DNA of 64,000 nt from Caballeronia terrestris (lineage in GTDB: Bacteria > Pseudomonadota > Gammaproteobacteria > Burkholderiales > Burkholderiaceae). The notes under the pieces were generated by a model. It did not search any database and was not told where the DNA came from. It saw nothing but the letters and a program-made list of their open reading frames with translations. The position numbers and the translations under genes were made by a program. Positions 53,670 through 63,763 of the stretch are shown here, piece after piece (position 1 is the first letter of the stretch; every line of letters begins with the position of its first letter). The stretch spans positions 124,001 through 188,000 of the forward strand of contig NZ_FCOL02000006.1 of NCBI RefSeq assembly GCF_001544515.1, in the 5' to 3' direction.

Positions 53670-54005
53670 ATGTTCAAACACAATACCGCTGCTGTCCGGC
53701 TTCTGATCGCCGCCGCGCTTACAGCGCCTGCGTTCGCGATCACCGCCGGGTGCTCATCGACGCCGACGAGCGAATCCGCTGGCGAGTACGCTTCCGACAG
53801 CGCGATCACCGCCAGGGTCAAAACGGCATTGCTCGCCGATCCCGGACTGAAGTCGCTCGCCGTCAGCGTCGAAACGTATCGCGGGGCGGTTCAGTTGTCG
53901 GGATTCGTGAATTCGGAGGTGCAGATCCAGAAGGCGGTCGCCGTGACGCGAAGCGTGTCCGGCGTGCAATCCGTCAAGAACGATCTGCACGTGAAACCGC
54001 AGTAA
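53670..54005 (+). CDS. BON-domain lipoprotein
   Basis: 111 aa. Signal peptide ending ITAGC (lipobox, Cys28), then a single BON domain: DSAITARVKTALLADPGLKS, VSVETYRGAVQLSGFV and VAVTRSVSGVQSVKNDLHV. BON proteins such as OsmY and DolP bind phospholipid surfaces in the periplasm and are often stress-induced. No Shine-Dalgarno is obvious, so the start rests on the signal peptide. It stands alone between efp and an orphan response regulator. Confidence 0.85.
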   Translation: MFKHNTAAVRLLIAAALTAPAFAITAGCSSTPTSESAGEYASDSAITARVKTALLADPGLKSLAVSVETYRGAVQLSGFVNSEVQIQKAVAVTRSVSGVQSVKNDLHVKPQ

Positions 54006-54157
54006 GGGAAGCGCAAGGACGCAGGAGACCGGAGCGGCGTCGACCGCTCGCAGCATCGGACGCGACGCCATCGGCAGTTGCGTCCGGCTGCCGGCTACCG
54101 AGTATGGGCGCCGGGCCTCGAGCGAAATACAGACCATTTTGATACGTTGTGTCCGCC

Positions 54158-55543
54158 ATGCCACACGCCCTGATTGTCGAAGACGATCCCAATAGCCTCT
54201 CCGGCCTGTCCGCGATCCTGGCGGCAGACGGCTTTTCCGTCGATACCGCCACGACGCTCGCCGAGGCGCGCGCCGCGCTCACGCGTTTCATTCCCGACGT
54301 GGTGCTGATCGACCTGAACCTGCCCGACGGCAGCGGCCTCGATCTCCTGCCGAGCCTGCCCGCACACGCGCCCGACGGTGCGTTACCCGTCATCGTAATG
54401 ACCGGCAACGCGACGGTCGAAAGCGCGATCGAAGGCCTGCGGCACGGCATCTGGGACTATTTGCTCAAGCCGGTGAACATTCCGCGCCTGCGCAGCCTGC
54501 TCGCGCGAATACCGCGTCCGTACGAATTGACCGAGGAAGTACAGGCACTGCGCACGACGCTGCGCGACCTCGGCCATTTCGGGCCGATGCTCGGTCGCAG
54601 CAGCTCGATCCAGCACGTCTACGACCTGATCGAGCAAACCGCGCCGACCGAAGCCGCCGTTTTGATCTGCGGCGAGCCGGGCACGGGCAAGAAGATCGCG
54701 GCGCGCACGCTGCATGAACTGAGCCGCCGCCGCAAGGGTCCGTTCGTGTCGTTCGACTGCGCCGCCGCGCGCGATTCCGGCCAGCGCACCATGGAAAGCC
54801 TGCTGTTCGGCCACGAGCGCGGCGCGTTCGCGGGCGCGGAAAACCGCGAGCCGGGCCTGCTCGAACAGGCGGGAGGCGGAACGCTCTTCCTCGAACAGAT
54901 CGACGCGCTGCCCAACGCGCAACAGGAATCGCTGCTACGCGCGCTCGATTCGCAGACGTTCATGCGCGTCGGCGGCAGCAACCGGATCATGACCGACTTC
55001 CGCCTGATTGCCGCGACGCGCACGCCGGTACGCCAGGCCGTCACCGATGGCGCGTTGCGGGAGGATCTGTACCTGCGGCTGAACGCATCGTCGATTGCGC
55101 TGCCGCCGCTGCGCGAGCGCGACGACGACGCCGCCCTCTTCGCCGAGCAATTCGTCGACGAGCTCAATCGCGAGAACCATATCGTCGGCGTGACGAGCGG
55201 GTCGCCGAAGCGCATCAGCCCGGCGTTCATCCGCGAATGTCTCGCGAACGAGTGGCCGGGCAACGTGCGCGAACTGCGTGAACGCGTGCGGCGCGCGTAT
55301 CACGCGTCGGGCGACGTGATCGAGACGCTGCGCATCGACGAGCAAGGCGGTCCGAACGGGCGCGGGCTGAACGGCAGCAGCGTGCAGGTGACCGTCGGCA
55401 CGGCGCTCGCGGACGTCGAGGACATGCTGATTCGCGCGACGCTCGAAGCGGTCGGCGGGACGCGGCATCGCGCGGCGACGTTGCTCGGCATCAGCCCGAA
55501 GACGCTTTATAACAAGTTGCAGCGGATGAAGCTGGAGCCTTAA
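54158..55543 (+). CDS. NtrC-like response regulator with degenerate sigma-54 activation motifs
   Basis: 461 aa from ATG 54158. Receiver domain with Asp52 (VVLIDLNLPDGSG), MTGNA and Lys104. AAA+ domain 145-375: Walker A GEPGTGKK (172-179) is nearly normal, but the sigma-54 contact loop GAFTGA is GAFAGA (222-227), Walker B LFLDE is LFLEQ (Glu246-Gln247), and the sensor I Asn is Arg288. Arginine-finger region LREDLYLRL and WPGNVREL are intact, as is the C-terminal Fis-type HTH (RHRAATLLGISPKTLYNKLQ). I infer it does not hydrolyse ATP or open sigma-54 promoters in the usual way. No kinase gene is adjacent. GTG 54149 is an alternative start. Confidence 0.88.
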   Translation: MPHALIVEDDPNSLSGLSAILAADGFSVDTATTLAEARAALTRFIPDVVLIDLNLPDGSGLDLLPSLPAHAPDGALPVIVMTGNATVESAIEGLRHGIWDYLLKPVNIPRLRSLLARIPRPYELTEEVQALRTTLRDLGHFGPMLGRSSSIQHVYDLIEQTAPTEAAVLICGEPGTGKKIAARTLHELSRRRKGPFVSFDCAAARDSGQRTMESLLFGHERGAFAGAENREPGLLEQAGGGTLFLEQIDALPNAQQESLLRALDSQTFMRVGGSNRIMTDFRLIAATRTPVRQAVTDGALREDLYLRLNASSIALPPLRERDDDAALFAEQFVDELNRENHIVGVTSGSPKRISPAFIRECLANEWPGNVRELRERVRRAYHASGDVIETLRIDEQGGPNGRGLNGSSVQVTVGTALADVEDMLIRATLEAVGGTRHRAATLLGISPKTLYNKLQRMKLEP

Positions 55544-55557
55544 AAGGCCAGCGGCTC

Positions 55558-55600
55558 AAAAAAAAACGCCACAGCAGCGATGCCGTGGCGTTTTTTTTTT
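55558..55600. terminator. Bidirectional terminator between the response regulator and nagZ
   Basis: CGCCAC (55567-55572) and GTGGCG (55585-55590) flanked by runs of A and T on both sides. It serves both convergent genes. Confidence 0.88.
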
Positions 55601-55615
55601 CGAGCGACCAGAAGT

Positions 55616-56644
55616 TCAACCCAAAGCACTTTTCACTAAAGCTTTCGCCTGCTGATACTGCACCTGCGATTGCAGCTTGCTCCAGCTCGTCGCCCTCCCA
55701 CGCGGCCGCATCTTTTTGAGACGATGCACCGACGCCTTCGACTGGGTGAAGCGCAACTGCTCAAGCACCTTTTCCGCTTCCTCCGGCTGATTGCAGATCA
55801 GGACCATGTCGCAGCCTGCCGTGAGCGCGGCCGTCGCCGCTTCGGTCAGCGTGCCGCCGACGCGCGCCGCTTCCATCGAGAGATCGTCGCTGAAGATCGC
55901 GCCCGCGAAGCTGAGCCGGCCGCGCAGAATGTCCTGCAGCCACACGCGCGAGAACCCGGCCGGCTTCTCGTCGACCTGCGTGTAGATCACGTGCGCCGGA
56001 ATCACCGACGCGAGCGCCATGCCGAGCCAGTCGTACGGCTTGACATCGGCGGCGAGGATTTCGTCGAGCGGGCGATCGTCGGTCGGCAGCGCGACGTGCG
56101 AATCCGCCGATGCAAACCCGTGCCCCGGAAAGTGCTTGCCGCAGTTCGCCATGCCCGCGAGCAGCAGGCCATGATTCAGGTTCTTCGCGAGCGTCGCGAC
56201 GACACGCGGATCGCTATGCAACGCGCGGTCGCCGATCACCTTCGACTGACCGTAATTCAGGTCGAGCACCGGCGTGAAGCTCATGTCGATGCCGCACGCG
56301 CGCAGTTCGGCCGCGAGCACGTAGCCGAACGCGGTCGCCGTTTTCGTCGCGAGCAGAACGTCGCGGTCCCACAGCTCGCCGAGCGTGCCCGGCGCGGGCA
56401 GCACGGTGAAGCCGTCGGTGCGGAAGCGCTGCACGCGCCCGCCTTCGTGATCGACCGCGATCAGGATGTCGTCGCGCACGGCGCGGATCGCGTCGGTGAG
56501 CGCGACGAGCTGCGCGCGATCGGTGAAATGGCGCGCGAACAGGATGATGCCGCCCGTCATCGGATGGGCGATGCGGCGGGTGTCCGCGTCGGTCAGCGTG
56601 GTGCCGACCACGTCGAGCATGACGGGTCCGGGAGTGCGTTTCAT
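55616..56644 (-). CDS. nagZ: Beta-N-acetylglucosaminidase (cell-wall recycling)
   Basis: 342 aa GH3 enzyme releasing GlcNAc from GlcNAc-anhydromuropeptides in the cytosol. The NagZ signature CGKHFPGHGFASADSH (His general acid loop) and the nucleophile Asp in SDDLSMEAA are intact, as is DHEGGRVQRF. ATG 56644 gives MKRTPGPVMLD; TTG 56653 is possible. Last gene of the lepA-to-nagZ operon, 21 nt after acpS. It links to MltD, whose products it processes. Confidence 0.95.
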   Translation of the reverse strand: MKRTPGPVMLDVVGTTLTDADTRRIAHPMTGGIILFARHFTDRAQLVALTDAIRAVRDDILIAVDHEGGRVQRFRTDGFTVLPAPGTLGELWDRDVLLATKTATAFGYVLAAELRACGIDMSFTPVLDLNYGQSKVIGDRALHSDPRVVATLAKNLNHGLLLAGMANCGKHFPGHGFASADSHVALPTDDRPLDEILAADVKPYDWLGMALASVIPAHVIYTQVDEKPAGFSRVWLQDILRGRLSFAGAIFSDDLSMEAARVGGTLTEAATAALTAGCDMVLICNQPEEAEKVLEQLRFTQSKASVHRLKKMRPRGRATSWSKLQSQVQYQQAKALVKSALG

Positions 56645-56665
56645 TGAGTCCAAAGGATTTTCTTT

Positions 56666-57070
56666 TTAGGATGGGTCGGGAGTTTCTGCGATCACGAACG
56701 ACACCGCGTAGTCGCGCTCGTCGCTGACGGTGACCTTGGCCGTGATGCCGCGCGCGTCGAGCCATTCGGCCAGCTCGCCCGATGCCACGACGACCGGCTT
56801 GCCGCTCGCCTCGTTGAGCGTCTGGAGCGCGCGCCAGGTCATCGGCCAGCGCATGCCGAGGCCGATCGCCTTGGAAAACGCTTCTTTCGCGGAAAACCGC
56901 GTCGCGAGGAACGCGAGGCCGCGCACTTCCGAGCGGGCGCGGCGCGCGTGGTAGATGCGTAGTTCGTCGGCGCCGAGCACTTTCTCGGCGAAGCGCCCTT
57001 TCGTGCGCTCCATGACGGCCGCGACGCGGCTCACCTGGACGACGTCGGTGCCGATTCCGTAGATCGCCAT
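56666..57070 (-). CDS. acpS: Holo-acyl-carrier-protein synthase
   Basis: 134 aa phosphopantetheinyl transferase that activates ACP. Mg-binding Asp in [10 protein letters not shown] and Glu in [12 protein letters not shown] are present. The operon position, 13 nt after pdxJ, is the usual pdxJ-acpS pair, as in E. coli. Confidence 0.96.
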   Translation of the reverse strand: MAIYGIGTDVVQVSRVAAVMERTKGRFAEKVLGADELRIYHARRARSEVRGLAFLATRFSAKEAFSKAIGLGMRWPMTWRALQTLNEASGKPVVVASGELAEWLDARGITAKVTVSDERDYAVSFVIAETPDPS

Positions 57071-57083
57071 AATGCGGGCCCGG

Positions 57084-57851
57084 TCAGCGGGACGCCGCGA
57101 GACGCGAGGCGACCATGATCGCCTTCATCTCGCGCACGGCGTTGTCCCAGCCTGCAAAGATCGCATGCGCGACGATCGCGTGGCCGATGTTCAGCTCGAC
57201 AATGCCTTCGAGCGCCGCGATCGGCTGGACGTTCGTGTAGTGCAGGCCGTGGCCCGCGTTCACCTTCAGCCCGAGCGAATTGCCGAAATCGACGCTTTTC
57301 GCGACGCGTTCGAACTCGCGCTGCTGTTCGGCTTCGTCGTGCGCCTCGGCGTAGCGGCCGGTGTGCAGCTCGATGACCGGCGCGCCGGCTTCGTGCGCGG
57401 CGCGGATCTGCGTTTCGTCGGCGTCGATGAAAAGCGACACGCGTGCGCCCGCATCGGCGAGTTGCCGGCAGGCCGCCTTCACCGCCTCGAACTGTCCGGC
57501 GACGTCGAGGCCGCCTTCGGTCGTCAGTTCCTGGCGCTTTTCGGGCACGAGACAGACATCGTGCGGCTTCACCTCGCACGCGATGTCGAGCATCTCCTTC
57601 GTGACCGCGCATTCGAGGTTCATGCGCGTTTTCAGGAGCGGGCGCAGCGTGCGCACGTCCGCGTCGACGATATGACGGCGGTCCTCGCGCAGGTGCAGCG
57701 TGATGACGTCCGCCCCGGCTTCCTCGGCGGCGAGCGCGGCGCGGATCGGATCGGGGTATTTCGTGCCGCGCGCGTTGCGCAGCGTGGCGACGTGGTCGAT
57801 GTTCACGCCGAGATCGATCACATTCGACGATGACGACAGAAAGAAGCTCAT
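57084..57851 (-). CDS. pdxJ: Pyridoxine 5'-phosphate synthase
   Basis: 255 aa TIM-barrel enzyme condensing 3-amino-2-oxopropyl phosphate with deoxyxylulose phosphate in vitamin B6 synthesis. Signature [16 protein letters not shown], Glu in [31 protein letters not shown] and [15 protein letters not shown] 57851 overlaps the recO stop (ATGA). The frame extends far upstream into recO but only in an overlapping phase. Confidence 0.96.
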   Translation of the reverse strand: MSFFLSSSSNVIDLGVNIDHVATLRNARGTKYPDPIRAALAAEEAGADVITLHLREDRRHIVDADVRTLRPLLKTRMNLECAVTKEMLDIACEVKPHDVCLVPEKRQELTTEGGLDVAGQFEAVKAACRQLADAGARVSLFIDADETQIRAAHEAGAPVIELHTGRYAEAHDEAEQQREFERVAKSVDFGNSLGLKVNAGHGLHYTNVQPIAALEGIVELNIGHAIVAHAIFAGWDNAVREMKAIMVASRLAASR

Positions 57852-58732
57852 AGATTTTGCAGGTCGATCAGGATCTGACGGGTGGCGAGCGGCGTACCGC
57901 CCAGATAGACGTTGAGCAGGAAACGCATCAGCGTCTTGCTTTGCGCCGCCGTTTGCGGGCGGCTGTAGTCGTCCTGCTCCATGTCGAGGAGCGTCTGGCC
58001 GGCGATCACCGGCCATTGCGACGGCAGTTCGTCCGACGCCTCGCGCACGCCGCGCTCGGGATCGAACACATATTTATGAGCGACGACGACGGGCTGGCGC
58101 GTGATCGTCCTGTTCAACGCCATCGCGTAGCCGGTTTCGCGCAGGAGCACGCGTTCGAACGAACGCAGCACCTGCACGGGCGGTTCGTCGTGGGCCAGGC
58201 GCGAGAGCGTCAGCACGTAATGGTTGAAGAGAGCGGCATGCGCGTCTTCGCGCGCGCAAAATTTGACGAGCAGTTCGTTGACGTAGAAGCCGCAGAGGAG
58301 CGCATCGCCCGCGAGAGGCAGCATGCCGCCGACCCATTCCGCCGTCGTCAGCGTGCGGACTTCGCCCTTGCCCGTCCACGAGAGGCCGAGCGGCTGGAAC
58401 GTCTGCAGCACGCCGCGAAGCGCGGAATGCGGACGCTTCGCGCCTTTCGCGACGAGCGCAATCCGGCCGTAGTCGCGCGAAAACACGTCGATGACGAGAC
58501 TCGTCTCGCGATACGGATAGCTGTGCAGCACGAAGCCGGGCTGCTCGGCGATGCGGAAGTCGGAACGCGGCGCGGCGCGCGGGCGCTTGGCGACGGGGGT
58601 TTCCGCGGACGACGGAGCACGTCGCTTTTTCGGCGCGGCAGGCTTCGGCTCAGCGTCGAAGTTGTCGTCGTCGAGCCGTTCGGTTGGGTCGGTGTCGGGG
58701 TTGCGGGTCATCCACGCGTCATTCGTACCCAT
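57848..58732 (-). CDS. recO: DNA repair protein RecO
   Basis: 294 aa; with RecR it loads RecA onto SSB-coated DNA. N-terminal OB fold starts near residue 60 ([51 protein letters not shown]), followed by the helical domain. The first 58 residues are a Pro/Ala/Arg-rich extension not in E. coli RecO (242 aa). The start overlaps the end of era by 14 nt; ATG 58711 would avoid the overlap but still include most of the extension. Confidence 0.93.
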   Translation of the reverse strand: MGTNDAWMTRNPDTDPTERLDDDNFDAEPKPAAPKKRRAPSSAETPVAKRPRAAPRSDFRIAEQPGFVLHSYPYRETSLVIDVFSRDYGRIALVAKGAKRPHSALRGVLQTFQPLGLSWTGKGEVRTLTTAEWVGGMLPLAGDALLCGFYVNELLVKFCAREDAHAALFNHYVLTLSRLAHDEPPVQVLRSFERVLLRETGYAMALNRTITRQPVVVAHKYVFDPERGVREASDELPSQWPVIAGQTLLDMEQDDYSRPQTAAQSKTLMRFLLNVYLGGTPLATRQILIDLQNL

Positions 58733-59618
58733 ACGCGCGCAGTCCCGCTTCGTTGTCCGCCCAGCCGCTCTTCACCTTGATGAAGGTTTCGAGATAGACG
58801 GGGCCGTCGAAAAGCCTTTCCATATCGAGCCGCGCTTCGGTGCTGATCTGCTTAAGCTTCGCGCCCTTCTGGCCGATGATCATCGCCTTGTGGGTATCGC
58901 GTTCGACCAGAATCGTCGCGAAGATGCGGCGCAGGCGCCCTTCGGTTTCGAACTTGTCGATCAGCACCGTGCTCGTGTACGGCAATTCGTCGCCGGTCCA
59001 GCGGAACACTTTCTCGCGCAGGATTTCGGCGGCAAGGAAGCGCTCGCTGCGATCGGTCAGGTCATCTTCGCCGTAGATCGGCTCGCCTTCGGGCAGATAG
59101 GGCTTCACGACGTCCATCAGGCGCTTGATGTCGTCGGGGTTTTTCGCCGACATCGGCACGATTTCCTTGAATTCGTGCAGCGCGCTCGTCTTCTGCATGA
59201 AGGGAAAGAGCGAGCTCTTGTCGCTCACGTGATCGAGCTTGTTCGCGATCAGCAGCGTGGGCGTGCCTTTCGGGATCAGGTCGAGCACTTTCTGGTCGTC
59301 CGGGCCGAAGCGGCCCGCTTCGATCACGAACAGGATTGCATCGACGGAACTGAGCGTCGAGGTCACCGCGCGATTCAGCGAGCGGTTCAGCGCGCCGCTG
59401 TGACGCGTCTGGAAACCGGGGGTATCGACGAAGATGTACTGCGCGTCTTCGAGCGTATGGATGCCGGTGATGCGGTGCCGCGTCGTCTGCGCCTTGCGCG
59501 ATGTGATGCTGACCTTCTGGCCGACGAGCGCGTTCATCAACGTCGACTTGCCGACATTGGGCCTGCCGACGATCGCGACCATGCCGCAGCGAAAACCAGA
59601 GGGAGTGGGAGCGTTCAT
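58719..59618 (-). CDS. era: GTPase Era
   Basis: 299 aa GTPase with a C-terminal KH domain; binds 16S rRNA 3' end and promotes 30S maturation. G1 [10 protein letters not shown]2 switch TTRHRITG, G3 DTPGF, G4 NKLD, G5 SAK; KH motif [18 protein letters not shown] 59618 ([20 protein letters not shown]) is chosen. It lies 62 nt after rnc, the widespread rnc-era-recO order. Confidence 0.96.
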   Translation of the reverse strand: MNAPTPSGFRCGMVAIVGRPNVGKSTLMNALVGQKVSITSRKAQTTRHRITGIHTLEDAQYIFVDTPGFQTRHSGALNRSLNRAVTSTLSSVDAILFVIEAGRFGPDDQKVLDLIPKGTPTLLIANKLDHVSDKSSLFPFMQKTSALHEFKEIVPMSAKNPDDIKRLMDVVKPYLPEGEPIYGEDDLTDRSERFLAAEILREKVFRWTGDELPYTSTVLIDKFETEGRLRRIFATILVERDTHKAMIIGQKGAKLKQISTEARLDMERLFDGPVYLETFIKVKSGWADNEAGLRAYGYE

Positions 59619-59680
59619 AGTGATGTGCGGTGCGGCAAGTTCGTGAGGCGCGCTCAGGCGCCGGGACTCGGGATGGCGCG

Positions 59681-60709
59681 TCAGCGGCCGGTATCGGCGG
59701 CGCGCGCGACCTGGTGCTGTTCGTCGTGGTTCTGCTGCGGTTCGGCGTTTTCGGGCGTCTTTTCGGCGTTGACGGGGGCCTCGCCGCCCTTCTCCGCACG
59801 ATGAATCGTATGCCGCTCGGACTTCTCCACAGCAGCAAACGATCCCGCCGACGGCTCCACATGCGCCGCGCGAATCACGGCGACCGGCGCTGCATCGGCG
59901 ACGCGTTGCCGCTCCTTCTTGTCGGGGGAGCGCAAATCGAGCGCCGTCTGCACGCCGGTGACGCCCGGCACGACTTCCGGCTCGGCGTGCTTCGCTGCGC
60001 GCGCGCCCTTGCGCTTCGGCTTCACGACGAGCGCAGGCGCGGCGGCCATCACGTCGTCGAGCGCTTTCTTCGCCGCCGCCTGCTCGGCCGCGCGGCGACT
60101 TGCGCCAGAGCCGGACACCTTCACGTCGAGCTTCGGCACCGTGCATTCGACTTCGAATTGCTGATTGTGCGCGGCGCCGTGCGTTGCGACGACGGTATAG
60201 GTAGGCAGCGCGATCTTGTGGCCTTGCAGATATTCCTGGAGCAGCGTCTTCGCGTCCTTGCCGATGGTACGCGGATCGATGTGATCGAGGATCGGCGTGT
60301 AGAGACGCTTGATGACCGTATGCGCGGCATCGAAACCGCCATCGAGGAAGACCGCGCCGAAGATCGCTTCGAGCGTGTCCGCCAGGATCGACGGACGGCG
60401 AAAACCGCCGCTGCGCAGTTCGCCTTCGCCAAGCCGGAGCGCTTCCGACACGTTCAGCGCCTGCGCGATCTCATAAAGCGACTGCTGTTTGACTAGATTG
60501 GCGCGAACGCGGGAAAGATCGCCTTCGTCGAGTTTTGCGAATCGTTGGAACAAAAGCGCAGCCACCACGCAATTTAGAACGGAATCGCCGAGAAATTCGA
60601 GCCGTTCGTTGTGCGTGGCACTGTGACTGCGGTGGGTCATCGCCTGGCGCAGCAATTCCGCATTGCGAAATTCATACCGCAGCCGGCTTTCCAACGGGGT
60701 TGAGGGCAT
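59681..60709 (-). CDS. rnc: Ribonuclease III with long C-terminal extension
   Basis: 342 aa versus 226 in E. coli. Catalytic RIIID domain: [14 protein letters not shown] (Glu38, Asp42) and [16 protein letters not shown] with the catalytic Glu (114). dsRNA-binding domain near 155-220 ([19 protein letters not shown]). Residues about 225-342 are a disordered-looking Pro/Ala/Glu-rich tail (HAEPEV..., [16 protein letters not shown]) of unknown use. A perfect 13-bp stem lies 129 nt upstream of the start, a possible site for autocleavage as in E. coli rnc. Confidence 0.95.
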   Translation of the reverse strand: MPSTPLESRLRYEFRNAELLRQAMTHRSHSATHNERLEFLGDSVLNCVVAALLFQRFAKLDEGDLSRVRANLVKQQSLYEIAQALNVSEALRLGEGELRSGGFRRPSILADTLEAIFGAVFLDGGFDAAHTVIKRLYTPILDHIDPRTIGKDAKTLLQEYLQGHKIALPTYTVVATHGAAHNQQFEVECTVPKLDVKVSGSGASRRAAEQAAAKKALDDVMAAAPALVVKPKRKGARAAKHAEPEVVPGVTGVQTALDLRSPDKKERQRVADAAPVAVIRAAHVEPSAGSFAAVEKSERHTIHRAEKGGEAPVNAEKTPENAEPQQNHDEQHQVARAADTGR

Positions 60710-60837
60710 GGACAGAGTATAACGCGGGCGCCGGAGCGGCGAATCCGGCCGGCCGCCGGGAAAAACGCACAGGAAACTGCGCGGAGTAGAGGCCTTAGCC
60801 GCGCTTCTTCACGCAGTTTCGAAGCACGGACATCGGG

Positions 60838-60870
60838 CGAAACGCGCCGCTGGCGATGCGGCGCGTTTCG
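60838..60870 (-). promoter_or_regulatory. Perfect 13-bp stem between lepB and rnc
   Basis: CGAAACGCGCCGC (60838-60850) and GCGGCGCGTTTCG (60858-60870) with a 7-nt loop. No U tract follows on the minus strand. It is the kind of intercistronic duplex cleaved by RNase III in the rnc leader of E. coli. Confidence 0.55.
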
Positions 60871-60883
60871 TTTCAAGCGAGCG

Positions 60884-61777
60884 TTACTGGAACGCGCCGA
60901 TTCGCTTCAGGTTGCTGAAGTTCATCCAGATGAAAAACGCGCGTCCGACGATGTTCTTGTCCGGCACGAAGCCCCAGTAGCGGCTGTCGGCGCTGTTGTC
61001 GCGGTTGTCGCCCATCATGAAGTAGTGGCCCGCCGGCACCTTGCACGTGACACCCTGCGCGTTGTAGACGCAGTTGTCGCGATACGGGAAATCATCCGCG
61101 CCGATGACGAACGGCGGCACTTGCGGGTTGTTGAGGATCGCGTTCCTGCGGCCGTCGAGGTCTTCGACGAACTGCTTCGCGTAGCCGATGCGTTCGTCGT
61201 CGAAGTAATCCGGCTGCTGCGTCTCGGGCACGGGCTTGCCGTTGATCGTCAGCTTCTTGTTCTCATACGCGACGGTATCGCCCGGCAGGCCGATCACGCG
61301 CTTGATGTAGTCGACCGATTCGTCCTTCGGATAGCGGAACACGACTACATCGCCGCGGGTGAGCGGCTTGCCGTCGGTCAGCTTCGTGTTGATGATCGGC
61401 AGACGCAGGCCGTATTCGTACTTGTTGACCAGGATGAAGTCGCCGACCAGCAGCGTCGGCACCATCGATCCCGACGGAATCTTGAACGGCTCGACCACAA
61501 ACGAGCGCACGACGAACACCACCAGGATCACCGGGAAAAAGCTCGCCGTGTATTCGAGCCACCACGGTTGCCGCAGCTTGTCGTCGCGCAAGCGCGCGCG
61601 CGTCTGCGCGGCGTTTTCATCGGCGAAACGCTCGCCGATGCGTTCCTGCTGCCGGTCGAATTCCGCGACTGCGGCGTCGGCGGCGCGGCGCCGTTGCGGC
61701 TGAAACACCAGCTTGTCCAGCACCCATGCGATCCCTGTCAAGACGACGAGGATCAAAAGAATCAACGCAAAATTCAT
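60884..61777 (-). CDS. lepB: Signal peptidase I
   Basis: 297 aa. Two N-terminal membrane helices (residues 2-22 and about 78-97, FFPVILVVFVVRSFVV), then the periplasmic protease with catalytic Ser in KIPSGSMVPTL, Lys in DYIKRVIGLPGD, and box E MMGDNRDNSADSR. It removes signal peptides from secreted proteins. ATG 61777 is used; TTG 61780 is an upstream one-codon alternative. It follows lepA in the standard lepA-lepB pair. Confidence 0.96.
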   Translation of the reverse strand: MNFALILLILVVLTGIAWVLDKLVFQPQRRRAADAAVAEFDRQQERIGERFADENAAQTRARLRDDKLRQPWWLEYTASFFPVILVVFVVRSFVVEPFKIPSGSMVPTLLVGDFILVNKYEYGLRLPIINTKLTDGKPLTRGDVVVFRYPKDESVDYIKRVIGLPGDTVAYENKKLTINGKPVPETQQPDYFDDERIGYAKQFVEDLDGRRNAILNNPQVPPFVIGADDFPYRDNCVYNAQGVTCKVPAGHYFMMGDNRDNSADSRYWGFVPDKNIVGRAFFIWMNFSNLKRIGAFQ

Positions 61778-61831
61778 CAATCGTTTCCGGTTGTTATCGT
61801 TTTCTGGCGAGCGGCGGCGTGAGCGCCGCCG

Positions 61832-63622
61832 TCAGTCGTCGACGCGCAGGATGGCGAGGAACGCCTCCTGCGGAATCTCGACCGAGCCAACCTGCTTCAT
61901 CCGCTTCTTGCCCGCTTTCTGTTTCTCGAGCAGCTTCTTCTTTCGCGAGATGTCGCCGCCGTAGCATTTCGCCAGCACGTTCTTGCGCAGCGCCTTGATG
62001 TTCTCGCGCGCGATGATGTTCGCGCCGATCGTCGCCTGGATCGCCACGTCGTACATCTGGCGCGGGATCAGTTCGCGCATCTTCGACGCCACTTCGCGCC
62101 CGCGATGCTGGCTCTGCGAGCGGTGCACGATGACCGACAGCGCATCGACCTTGTCGCCGTTGATCAGCATGTCGACCTTGACGACGTCCGCCGCGCGATA
62201 TTCCTTGAACTCGTAGTCCATCGACGCATATCCGCGCGACGTGGACTTCAGCCGGTCGAAGAAGTCGAGCACGATTTCCGCCATCGGGATTTCGTAGGTC
62301 AGTTGCACCTGACGGCCGTGGTATTGCATGTTGATCTGCTGGCCGCGCTTGTTGGTGCAGAGCGTGATGACCGAGCCGACATACTCCTGCGGCATGTACA
62401 GGTTCACCGTGACGATCGGCTCGCGCACTTCCTCGATCTTCGGAGGCTCTGGCATCTTCGCCGGATTCTCGACCTGGATCGTCGTGCCGTCGCGCTGGAG
62501 GACCTCGTAGACCACGGTCGGCGCGGTCGTGATGAGGTCCATGTCGAATTCGCGCTCCAGTCGCTCCTGCACGATTTCCATGTGCAAGAGCCCGAGGAAC
62601 CCGCAGCGGAACCCGAAGCCGAGCGCTTGCGACACTTCCGGCTCGTACTGCAGCGAGGCGTCGTTCAGCTTCAGCTTTTCGAGCGATTCGCGCAGCGCGT
62701 CGTACTGGTTCGCCTCGATCGGATAAAGCCCCGCGAACACCTGCGGCTTCACTTCCTTGAAGCCCGGCAGCGGTTCGGGCGCCGGGCGCGCCGCGAGCGT
62801 GACGGTATCGCCGACCTTCGCAGCCTGCAACTCCTTGATGCCCGCGATAATGAAGCCCACTTGCCCCGCCGACAGCGAAGCCAGATTCGTCGCCTTCGGC
62901 GCGAACACGCCGAGATGCTCGACCGGATACTGCGCGCCGGTCGCCATCATCTTGATTTTGTCCTTCGGGCGCAGCGTGCCGTTCTTGATGCGCACGAGCA
63001 TCACGACGCCGACGTAGTTGTCGAACCACGAATCGATGATGAGCGCCTGCAGCGGCGCGTCCGGGTCGCCCTTCGGCGGGGGCACCTTGGCGATCAGCGC
63101 TTCGAGCACGTCCTCGACGCCGAAGCCGGTCTTCGCGCTGACGCGCGTGGCGTCGGTGGCGTGGATGCCGATCACGTCCTCGATTTCCTCGATCGCGCTT
63201 TCGGGATTGGCCGCCGGCAAGTCGATCTTGTTCAGCACCGGCACGACTTCGACGCCGAGTTCGATCGCGGTGTAGCAGTTGGCGACGGTCTGCGCCTCGA
63301 CGCCCTGGCTGGCGTCGACGACGAGCAGCGCGCCTTCGCACGCCGACAGCGACCGGCTGACTTCGTACGAGAAGTCGACGTGGCCCGGGGTATCGATCAG
63401 GTTGAGGTTGTAGACCTGGCCGTCGCGGGCCTTGTAGGTGAGCGCCGCGGTCTGCGCCTTGATGGTGATGCCGCGTTCACGCTCCAGATCCATCGAATCG
63501 AGAACCTGCGCTTCCATTTCACGGTCGGACAAGCCGCCGCACAACTGGATGATGCGGTCGGCCAGGGTCGATTTCCCGTGGTCGATGTGCGCAATGATCG
63601 AAAAGTTGCGAATATGATTCAT
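61832..63622 (-). CDS. lepA: Elongation factor 4 (LepA)
   Basis: 596 aa translational GTPase that back-translocates or assists ribosome assembly. G motifs: [34 protein letters not shown]. Domain IV and the LepA-specific C-terminal domain ([41 protein letters not shown]) are present. The start is [16 protein letters not shown]. First complete gene of the operon, 141 nt after the glutaredoxin-like gene. Confidence 0.97.
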   Translation of the reverse strand: MNHIRNFSIIAHIDHGKSTLADRIIQLCGGLSDREMEAQVLDSMDLERERGITIKAQTAALTYKARDGQVYNLNLIDTPGHVDFSYEVSRSLSACEGALLVVDASQGVEAQTVANCYTAIELGVEVVPVLNKIDLPAANPESAIEEIEDVIGIHATDATRVSAKTGFGVEDVLEALIAKVPPPKGDPDAPLQALIIDSWFDNYVGVVMLVRIKNGTLRPKDKIKMMATGAQYPVEHLGVFAPKATNLASLSAGQVGFIIAGIKELQAAKVGDTVTLAARPAPEPLPGFKEVKPQVFAGLYPIEANQYDALRESLEKLKLNDASLQYEPEVSQALGFGFRCGFLGLLHMEIVQERLEREFDMDLITTAPTVVYEVLQRDGTTIQVENPAKMPEPPKIEEVREPIVTVNLYMPQEYVGSVITLCTNKRGQQINMQYHGRQVQLTYEIPMAEIVLDFFDRLKSTSRGYASMDYEFKEYRAADVVKVDMLINGDKVDALSVIVHRSQSQHRGREVASKMRELIPRQMYDVAIQATIGANIIARENIKALRKNVLAKCYGGDISRKKKLLEKQKAGKKRMKQVGSVEIPQEAFLAILRVDD

Positions 63623-63763
63623 TCAGTGCCGATCAAGCAAAAAAGGCGCGCCCTGACGAAACGCGGGACACGCCTTGAAAATAGGGGAAAAACCCCAGCA
63701 TTTTAGCCGAAACGGGGTCTGCCCGGCGTTTTTTGCGGCAGGGGCCCGCGGGCGGGCGCTTTT

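Noticed and set aside
53458..53706. 82-codon frame between efp and the BON gene
   Set aside because: It starts inside the efp terminator, has no ribosome site, and overlaps the BON signal peptide in another frame.
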